25,717 bases of DNA, taken from Bacillota bacterium. GTDB taxonomy: Bacteria > Bacillota > Bacilli > Paenibacillales > Paenibacillaceae. Below, piece after piece: positions 20,736 to 25,717 of the stretch; position 1 is the first letter of the stretch; the number at the start of each line of letters is the position of its first letter. The notes under the pieces are model-generated. The model was not told the DNA's origin, made no database searches, and saw only the letters and a list, made by a program, of their open reading frames with translations. The stretch lies in NCBI GenBank assembly GCA_023391635.1, contig JAEWAQ010000059.1, positions 1 to 25,717 of the forward strand. Direction: 5' to 3'. The position numbers and the translations under genes are program-made.

Positions 20736-21857
20736 ATGTTAACAAGAGCATCAATCATTGCGGCTTTGCGGCAGATCGCGGAGCCGACGTTGCATAAGGG
20801 ACTGGCCGAGCTCGGCCTGATCCGCGACATCGTCGTGCGGGAGTCTGCCGCCAACCTGACGGCAGTATTGCATCCAAGCAGTATGGGGCAGGCCGGCAGT
20901 TTGGAAGAGGAGATCAAGAAAGCCTTGTCGGAAGCGGGGGCACCATCCGTTCATCTCCGAATTCGCGAGATGACCGACCATGAGCGTGATGAGGTGCTGT
21001 CGAAGCTGCAGTCGAATGCCGCGACGACATCACAGCCGCAAGCGCAGGCGGCGCCGGTCAAGGGCCATGCTGCCGGGCTTGAGAAGCATGCGCTGCTCCA
21101 TCCTGACAGCGGCGTCTCGTTCATCGCGGTCGCCAGCGGCAAGGGCGGTGTCGGCAAGTCGACCGTCACCGTCAATCTGGCGGCGGCACTGGCCCGCCAG
21201 GGCAAGCGGGTCGGCTTGATCGACGCCGATATATACGGCTTCAGCGTGCCGGATATGATGGGAATCGAGGAACGGCCGGAGCAGGTCGGGCAGAAGATCA
21301 TTCCGGTGGAGCGTTATGGCGTCAAGGTGATCTCGATGGGATTCTTCGTGGAAGACAACAGCCCGATCGTCTGGCGCGGGCCGATGCTTGGGAAGATGCT
21401 GCGCAACTTCTTCGCCGAGATCGAATGGGGCGAGCTCGACTACTTGTTGTTGGACTTGCCGCCGGGTACGGGCGATATCGCGCTCGACGTCCACCAGATG
21501 ATTCCGCAGAGCAAGGAGATCATCGTCACGACGCCGCACGCGACGGCCGCTTTCGTGGCGGCGCGCGCCGGCGCTATGGCGATCAAGACAAATCACGAAA
21601 TTATCGGCGTCGTGGAAAATATGGCCTACTACGAATGCGGCGGCTGCGGCAACCGGGATTACGTCTTCGGCCGAGGTGGCGGCGGCAAATTGGCCGAGAC
21701 GCTGAATACGGAACTGCTCGCACAGTTTCCACTTGGCGCACCGGACAATCATCCGTCCGAACCGGATTATTCCCCGTCGGTGTACAAGGCTTCATCGCAG
21801 ACCGGACAGGCATACGATGCGTTGGCGGCTTCGGTCATCAAAAGGTGCGGTGCATAG
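20736..21857 (+). CDS. salA: Mrp/NBP35-family P-loop ATPase (SalA-like)
   Basis: The 373-aa product has an N-terminal MIP18/DUF59 domain (~1-90), an alanine/glutamine linker (~95-110) and a Mrp ATPase domain with the deviant Walker A GKGGVGKST (135-143) and a C301-x2-C304 pair (CGGCG). Mrp/ApbC proteins carry Fe-S clusters to target proteins. The B. subtilis gene beside cwlD, salA (ybaL), is described as a regulator acting on scoC, so the physiological role is uncertain. ATG 20736 follows TGGAGG. It ends before a strong hairpin that faces gerD. Confidence 0.9.
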   Translation: MLTRASIIAALRQIAEPTLHKGLAELGLIRDIVVRESAANLTAVLHPSSMGQAGSLEEEIKKALSEAGAPSVHLRIREMTDHERDEVLSKLQSNAATTSQPQAQAAPVKGHAAGLEKHALLHPDSGVSFIAVASGKGGVGKSTVTVNLAAALARQGKRVGLIDADIYGFSVPDMMGIEERPEQVGQKIIPVERYGVKVISMGFFVEDNSPIVWRGPMLGKMLRNFFAEIEWGELDYLLLDLPPGTGDIALDVHQMIPQSKEIIVTTPHATAAFVAARAGAMAIKTNHEIIGVVENMAYYECGGCGNRDYVFGRGGGGKLAETLNTELLAQFPLGAPDNHPSEPDYSPSVYKASSQTGQAYDALAASVIKRCGA

Positions 21858-21887
21858 CGATAGCGGGGTTGGCAGCGATTCATACAG

Positions 21888-21943
21888 AGGGGTCTTCCTG
21901 TGCAAAACGGTCGAATGACCGATTGCAGGAAGACCCCTGTTTT
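21888..21943 (+). terminator. Long-stem terminator between salA and gerD
   Basis: AGGGGTCTTCCTG (21888-21900) pairs with CAGGAAGACCCCT (21926-21938). TGCAA/TTGCA and GGTC/GACC extend the stem with a small bulge, and GTTTT follows. The genes converge here; the T-rich end favours the + direction (salA), though the stem may slow gerD transcripts too. Confidence 0.8.
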
Positions 21944-21954
21944 GCTGGGCGGAC

Positions 21955-22653
21955 TTATCCCCCGCTGCCTTGGCTTTCTTTTTGGCCTCCGCTTTCCTCT
22001 CCTCCGCCCTCCTCGCCGCCTTGACCTTCCCCTTGCCCGCTCTTCCCTCCTTGTCCTTCTTGCTTGCCGGACTCCTTCGGTGTCAATTCTTCCTTGACGA
22101 CGGATTGCAGCATCTTTATGATCTCCAGCTTGAACAACGGATTCTGCATCGCTTCCGTCACTCCGGACATCAGCTGCTTGCGGTATTCCGGCGTCTTCGT
22201 CGCGTCGAACAGCACGCGCTGGGCATCCGGTTGCTTCATCATTTCGATCAGATCTTTCTGGTAGTCGGGGTCTTTCATCAGGTCTTTATGAATTTGCTTG
22301 TTGTCTTTGCTGACTGCTTTGGCGAATTCGCCGGCGAATTTCGGATCCTTCATGATCTTCTCGATCACGACGTTGTAATCGGGCGATGTCAACACGTCCT
22401 TGACCGCCAGCTTGACCTGCTCATGATCTTGCGGCGTCATGCTCTTGGCAAGCAACGTGCCTTCACCCTCCGCCGTTAGCGAGGACGCCTTGGTAATGGC
22501 CTTCTGGGCTTCCTCGGAACCGAGGATGTCGATGACCATCGACTTCACTTCTTTATAACTCATCTGATTGCCGCCGCCGCTGGATTCTTGACCGCAGGAC
22601 GCGAGCGCAAGCGAGCAGACTGCGAGAGCTGCGGCGATCGCGATTGCGCGCAT
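21955..22653 (-). CDS. gerD: Spore germination lipoprotein GerD
   Basis: GerD organises nutrient germinant receptors into the germinosome cluster in the spore inner membrane. The 232-aa product has a lipoprotein signal (MRAIAIAAALAVCSLALASC, lipobox LASC, lipidated C20) and a helical core (~35-185) with repeated KDPDYQKDLIEMMKQPD-type segments. The last ~40 residues are Gly/Glu/Gln/Ser-rich low complexity. An upstream ATG (22671) has no binding site, whereas GGGAGAGG precedes ATG 22653. It is transcribed divergently from kbaA, and a sigma-G-like promoter precedes it. Confidence 0.92.
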   Translation of the reverse strand: MRAIAIAAALAVCSLALASCGQESSGGGNQMSYKEVKSMVIDILGSEEAQKAITKASSLTAEGEGTLLAKSMTPQDHEQVKLAVKDVLTSPDYNVVIEKIMKDPKFAGEFAKAVSKDNKQIHKDLMKDPDYQKDLIEMMKQPDAQRVLFDATKTPEYRKQLMSGVTEAMQNPLFKLEIIKMLQSVVKEELTPKESGKQEGQGGKSGQGEGQGGEEGGGEESGGQKESQGSGG

Positions 22654-22689
22654 ACCGACCTCTCCCTTCAATGGGGATGATGATGGGAA

Positions 22690-22719
22690 TAGTATGTGTT
22701 TTGAATCGTCGGTTTATCA
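22690..22719 (-). promoter_or_regulatory. Candidate sigma-G promoter of gerD
   Basis: Read on the - strand, CATACTA (22696-22690) is an exact match to the published sigma-G -10 consensus. It lies 17 nt from TGATAA (22719-22714), which matches TGAATA at four of six positions. Transcription would start near 22683, about 30 nt before gerD. Forespore expression fits the known sigma-G control of gerD. Confidence 0.65.
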
Positions 22720-22748
22720 AGGGCGTTCGTGGCGATGGAGGTTGGATC

Positions 22749-23396
22749 ATGGTAAAATGGGAGGGGAGAAGGGGGAGTTGTGCCTTGAGTTTGCGTAAAT
22801 GGGCCAAATTGTTCGGTATTTCGATCGCGATCGGAGGGATCGTGTCCTTGGCGGTAGGTGTCGTGATGGCCTACCTGGATCCGGACTTTTCCATACCGAA
22901 AGCGGACGATTGGATCTATAACCTGTTTACATTTTTGTTCAGCGGTTTGACGCTCGGCGCGTTTGCGCATATGGGCTTCTTCGCGTATTTGACGCTCAAT
23001 TACATCGCGCTAAGCATTTTCAAGAAGCCGTACTTGTGGATTGCCTTCCAAGGTTTCGTGACGTTATTCGTGTTGGTGGAAGTCACGATCAATCTATACG
23101 ATACAAGCTTCCCGCCGATGACATATTGGGTGCTGCCGATCGTGCTCGTATTGGCATCGCTTGCCGTGACCTGGCGCAAAGTTCGGGAAACGACCAAGAA
23201 CGCCTGGATTCCTTCGCTGTTCTTCATGATCGTGGTGACGGTGCTGGAAGGGAACCCGGCGTTTCGATCGGGAAGCATCTCCTCATTGGTCTATATGATG
23301 CTTCCGTTGTTTGCTTGCAATACGTATCAGATCTTGCAGCTGCACCGGATACTGGAAGCCAAGTCCCCGTTGTCTGACGCAGCCAAGGCTAGTTGA
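22749..23396 (+). CDS. kbaA: KinB-signalling pathway activator KbaA
   Basis: KbaA is a membrane protein needed for activation of the sporulation kinase KinB, which feeds the Spo0A phosphorelay. The 215-aa product has about six hydrophobic segments (near ~21-43, 56-88, 94-116, 123-141, 155-170 and 180-200) and little else. GGAGG at 22737-22741 lies 7 nt before ATG 22749. A TTG at 22785 (MSLRKWAK..., 203 aa) also has a good purine-rich site and is a real alternative. The gerD-kbaA-pdaB neighbourhood, shared with B. subtilis, is the main support. Confidence 0.85.
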   Translation: MVKWEGRRGSCALSLRKWAKLFGISIAIGGIVSLAVGVVMAYLDPDFSIPKADDWIYNLFTFLFSGLTLGAFAHMGFFAYLTLNYIALSIFKKPYLWIAFQGFVTLFVLVEVTINLYDTSFPPMTYWVLPIVLVLASLAVTWRKVRETTKNAWIPSLFFMIVVTVLEGNPAFRSGSISSLVYMMLPLFACNTYQILQLHRILEAKSPLSDAAKAS

Positions 23397-23411
23397 AGCA
23401 CGGCGACCGCG

Positions 23412-24203
23412 TTAAGCTAGCGTGTTCCAGGCGGAGCGATCTTCGACGACTTTATGTTTCGTTTCGGATTGGCCGATCAGTTGCCCGACCGTTACGAATT
23501 CGTAGCCCTTCGCTCTAAGTTGATCGATGATAATCGGGAGCGCTTGGTGCGTCTGCGTGCAGGAATCGCTGGCGTGGAGCAGCACGATGTCGCCGTTGTG
23601 CGCTTTGCTGACGACCCGCTGAACGATCGTGTCGACACCGGGGTTTTTCCAATCCAAGGAATCGGTGTCCCATTGAATGACTTTGTAGCCAAGTTCGTCT
23701 GCGACCTTCAGCACGCGTTTGTCAAAGTCTCCGTTCGGCATCCGGATCAGATTCGGGGCTTTGCCTGTGAGTTCTGTCAGCATGCCGTGGGCGGTCGAAA
23801 TTTGTTTGCGGATGTCCGGCTCTTCATAGGTGCTGTAGTTGTCGTGCTTGTGGCCATGACTTCCTATTTCGTAACCGGCATCCGCGATGCGTTTGACGAG
23901 ATCGGGATGCGTCTTGCTCCAAGGTGAAGACAGGAAGAAGGTAACGTTGTCCACGCCCTTGTTTTGCAAAATGTCGAGGATGGGGGCGGCGCGCTTGTCT
24001 CCCCAGCTGATGTCGAAGGTAAGCGCGATGACTTTGCGGTCGGTCGGCACGCTGTAGATAGCAGATGGGGCTTGCGATTGCGGCGCGAATACGCTCAGAT
24101 GATCTTTTTCCACCCAGATGACGGCGAGCGACAGCACGAATGCAATCGCGACGAACAGAGTTTGACGAATTTTCTTGGCATTCAGTACAATGAATAAATT
24201 CAT
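23412..24203 (-). CDS. pdaB: Sporulation polysaccharide deacetylase PdaB
   Basis: PdaB (YbaN) is a NodB-family protein required for stable spores in B. subtilis, probably acting on the cortex from the mother-cell side. The 263-aa product has an N-terminal membrane anchor (~14-31) and a deacetylase domain: TFDIS (62-66), SHGHKH (115-120, metal ligands H116/H120), RMPNG (154-158), WDTDSLDW (178-185) and LLHASD (208-213). The usual second aspartate of TFDDG is isoleucine here. AAGGAG precedes ATG 24203 at a long 12-nt spacing. It converges on kbaA, 15 nt away, with no clear terminator between them. Confidence 0.92.
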   Translation of the reverse strand: MNLFIVLNAKKIRQTLFVAIAFVLSLAVIWVEKDHLSVFAPQSQAPSAIYSVPTDRKVIALTFDISWGDKRAAPILDILQNKGVDNVTFFLSSPWSKTHPDLVKRIADAGYEIGSHGHKHDNYSTYEEPDIRKQISTAHGMLTELTGKAPNLIRMPNGDFDKRVLKVADELGYKVIQWDTDSLDWKNPGVDTIVQRVVSKAHNGDIVLLHASDSCTQTHQALPIIIDQLRAKGYEFVTVGQLIGQSETKHKVVEDRSAWNTLA

Positions 24204-24291
24204 GGCAGGATCCGGCTCCTTCCGTACTTGAGCTCAGTGTTCGGGTATTTTCCGCAAACTTGCCTAGGTGTGTCTTGAACTTGTCTATTAC

Positions 24292-24320
24292 ACTGTATGG
24301 CTTGACCTGCTTACTTATTC
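24292..24320 (-). promoter_or_regulatory. Candidate sigma-E promoter of pdaB
   Basis: On the - strand, GAATAAG (24320-24314) matches 5 of 7 of KMATATT. After a 14-nt spacer, CATACAGT (24299-24292) is a full match to CATACAnT. Transcription would start near 24285, giving an ~80-nt leader to pdaB. Mother-cell expression suits a spore-coat-side cortex enzyme. Confidence 0.65.
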
Positions 24321-24343
24321 TTGTTCCATGAAGGAGGTCCGAG

Positions 24344-24952
24344 ATGTTCTCTCGTCCGGCGTTGGCGGCATCCTGGAGAGATGTGCGTCCATATTTTATT
24401 TTCGCTCTTATCCTGTTTTTCGCGGCGATGGTCGTGGGAGGGACACCCAGCGGGGCGACGGATTTCATTAAGGACCAGGTTCGCAGCATGGCGGATTTGG
24501 CACAGGAGACCGAGAAGGCCGACAATCCGCAAATGGCTTTCTTCTGGCTCATCTTCAAGAAGAACGTGCTGGCTTGCATCATGACCATGTACTTGGGCAT
24601 CGGGGCGGGCATTTTTCCGTTGTTCACGATGGCGCTGAACGGCATGTTAATGGGTTTTCTATTCGGAGCGATGTCACAAGAAGGGCAGCCTGTCGGGCTG
24701 CTGATCGTGAAAGGGATTTTGCCGCACGGCATTCTGGAACTGCCGGCATTGTTCTTGGCGGCGGGCTTCGGCATGATGCTCGGGGTTGGGGTGCTCAGGG
24801 GAGTGTTCGGTTCTCTGTTCGGCAAGACCGATCCGTGGGGGCTGTTCTCCCGATCCATTCGCGGCTCGATTCCTGCGCTCGTCGTATTGGTCGTATTGCT
24901 GCTGCTGGCTGCCATAGTGGAAAGTACTGTCACGTATTCGTTGATGACTTGA
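24344..24952 (+). CDS. SpoIIM-family (DUF95) membrane protein
   Basis: The 202-aa product has about five hydrophobic segments (~17-33, 66-85, 88-110, 120-155 and 175-198) and the conserved loop LPHGILELPALFLAAGFG (residues ~126-143) of the SpoIIM family. SpoIIM itself joins SpoIID and SpoIIP to drive peptidoglycan remodelling during engulfment. Whether this is spoIIM or a paralogue cannot be told from position, because in B. subtilis spoIIM lies elsewhere, so I leave the symbol blank. ATG 24344 follows AAGGAGG at 24331-24337. It diverges from pdaB; no clear promoter is seen on this strand. Confidence 0.85.
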   Translation: MFSRPALAASWRDVRPYFIFALILFFAAMVVGGTPSGATDFIKDQVRSMADLAQETEKADNPQMAFFWLIFKKNVLACIMTMYLGIGAGIFPLFTMALNGMLMGFLFGAMSQEGQPVGLLIVKGILPHGILELPALFLAAGFGMMLGVGVLRGVFGSLFGKTDPWGLFSRSIRGSIPALVVLVVLLLLAAIVESTVTYSLMT

Positions 24953-25089
24953 TTTGAATATTGGCGTCTTTCGGGTGTGATAAATCGGAACGATTTGGTG
25001 CATAACACTAAAACGTGCCGTGCAGGACTGTCTTATGATGCGTTCTGTCTCGGCGATTCCGCTTATCACGACAGAAGGGTGCGGGCGCG

Positions 25090-25311
25090 ATGCTTGGAAT
25101 GATGTTCACCGACAAAGAATGCAGGGAACTGGGGTATATGCTTCGCAAGGAATTGGACGAAATGCTGATGGATATTGGGGACAGGAAGCTGGAGGGGCCA
25201 GTGAGGGAAGCGATCGTGAAACGGTATAAAATCGTCTTTCGCATCTACGCCCGCATGGCTTCTCCCCGCGATTTGTCGCGGTACGCGATCGGATTGCGCA
25301 ACGGACGATAA
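25090..25311 (+). CDS. Small protein of unknown function
   Basis: A 73-aa frame reads MLGMMFTDKECRELGYMLRK, then ELDEMLMDIGDRKLEGPVRE and a basic tail ending RDLSRYAIGLRNGR. It is predicted largely helical and charged, with no signal peptide, membrane segment or motif I recognise. Amino-acid balance and regular charge spacing look like a real protein. The binding site is weak (GAAGGG, 10 nt before ATG 25090), and ATGs at 25099 or 25102 are alternatives. It sits between the SpoIIM-family gene and the rRNA promoters. Function not assigned. Confidence 0.6.
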   Translation: MLGMMFTDKECRELGYMLRKELDEMLMDIGDRKLEGPVREAIVKRYKIVFRIYARMASPRDLSRYAIGLRNGR

Positions 25312-25353
25312 CGATTTGTGCTTGCATGTTAGATTTTTGCAGTTAATTTGCAC

Positions 25354-25381
25354 TTGACGTGCACGTTCATGATGTGATAAA
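25354..25381 (+). promoter_or_regulatory. rRNA operon promoter P1
   Basis: TTGACG (25354-25359), a 16-nt spacer and GATAAA (25376-25381) preceded by TGT, an extended -10. The region upstream (25320-25350) is A/T-rich, as expected for an UP element. A GCCCC/GGGGC hairpin at about 25391-25405 follows. Confidence 0.65.
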
Positions 25382-25450
25382 TTATCTATCGCCCCTTATG
25401 GGGGCAACATAACGCACAGATGGTCGCCGAGGGAAGAATAATATTTCCAG

Positions 25451-25480
25451 TTGCAAACACCCAATTCTGTGTGATATATT
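25451..25480 (+). promoter_or_regulatory. rRNA operon promoter P2
   Basis: TTGCAA (25451-25456), an 18-nt spacer and TATATT (25475-25480) preceded by TGA. Other -10 registers in the same A/T run are possible. Tandem P1/P2 promoters are typical of Bacillus rRNA operons. Confidence 0.65.
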
Positions 25481-25489
25481 ATAAAAGTC

Positions 25490-25684
25490 GCCGTTAACGC
25501 GGTGCACATACGACGAAGTCTTATGGCGGAGTCGGAATTGCCCTTTGAAAACTGAACATCGAGCGTAATACGGAACAGTCGTCTTTAGACGACAAACCAG
25601 TTTCAAAATGAGCCATCATGGCTCTCAGATATTGGACATTTCCACTCTCGGGATCCCTCACGGGACCCTGCCGTGGAAAGTCCG
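25490..25684 (+). promoter_or_regulatory. 16S rRNA leader with boxA and hairpins
   Basis: TGCCCTTTGAAAACTGAAC (25539-25557) resembles the Gram-positive boxA antitermination signal. Three stems follow: GTCGTCT/AGACGAC (25578-25593), GAGCCA-TCA-TGGCTC (25610-25624), and a long stem of GGAC plus TTTCCAC (25634-25645) with GTGGAAA plus GTCC (25673-25683), which encloses a GGG/TCCC-GGGA/CCC hairpin and ends next to the mature 16S start. No protein gene lies in 25312-25684. Confidence 0.7.
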
Positions 25685-25717
25685 TTAACGGAGAGTTTGA
25701 TCCTGGCTCAGGACGAA
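25685..25717 (+). rRNA. 16S ribosomal RNA, 5' end (partial)
   Basis: AGAGTTTGATCCTGGCTCAG, the universal 27F primer site (E. coli positions 8-27), begins at 25692, so the mature 5' end is near 25685. The gene continues beyond the window; only about 33 nt are present. Its position after the sporulation block matches B. subtilis, where an rRNA cluster follows pdaB. Confidence 0.97.

Noticed and set aside
24954..24984. Promoter for the small gene at 25090 (TTGAAT ... GATAAA)
   Set aside because: The spacer would be 19 nt and the -10 is weak. The GATAAA resembles that of rRNA P1 but is not enough for a call.
23824..25008. 394-codon open frame on the - strand
   Set aside because: It covers the SpoIIM-family gene in antisense and part of pdaB in another frame; the pdaB frame at 23412-24203 has all the deacetylase motifs.

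Overview
The window looks like a chromosomal segment of a moderately high-GC, endospore-forming Bacillota, most likely Paenibacillaceae (Paenibacillus/Cohnella-like). The grounds are the Bacillus-type gene order, zinc-ribbon S14 and L36, a zinc-lid adenylate kinase, strong AGGAGG ribosome binding sites with many GTG/TTG starts, and a block of sporulation genes ending at an rRNA operon. The genus assignment is inference from the sequence alone.

Layout: (1) 1-388 holds a ~51-bp tandem hairpin repeat, a strong sigma-A promoter and the S10-operon leader. (2) 389-15712 is the complete S10-spc-alpha super-operon, all on the + strand: rpsJ rplC rplD rplW rplB rpsS rplV rpsC rplP rpmC rpsQ / rplN rplX rplE rpsN rpsH rplF rplR rpsE rpmD rplO secY adk map / a KOW-domain gene, infA rpmJ rpsM rpsK rpoA rplQ. 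It is closed by a strong terminator. (3) truA, rplM and rpsI follow. The ECF-transporter genes that usually sit between rplQ and truA in Bacillus are absent. (4) A sulfate-assimilation pair, cysH-sat, with its own sigma-A promoter and terminator, sits where B. subtilis has ybaJ-ybaK. (5) A sporulation/germination block follows: cwlD, salA/mrp, gerD (-), kbaA, pdaB (-), a spoIIM-family gene and a small unknown gene. Candidate sigma-E promoters lie in front of cwlD and pdaB, and a candidate sigma-G promoter in front of gerD. (6) The window ends in tandem rRNA promoters, a boxA-containing structured leader and the first ~33 nt of 16S rRNA.

Functionally, regions 2-3 supply ribosomal proteins, IF1, RNA polymerase alpha, the Sec channel and N-terminal methionine removal from one transcription unit. 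Region 4 makes APS from sulfate and reduces it to sulfite. Region 5 covers cortex maturation (CwlD, PdaB), germination (GerD) and control of sporulation entry (KbaA).

The most unusual content is in the spacers. Three unrelated families of short hairpin repeats (1-135; copies near 3601, 5288, 5318 and 15750; and a ~79-bp element at 8270 and 13191) occupy ribosomal-operon spacers. Nearly every long spacer in front of a ribosomal gene ends in an inverted repeat placed directly before the Shine-Dalgarno sequence.
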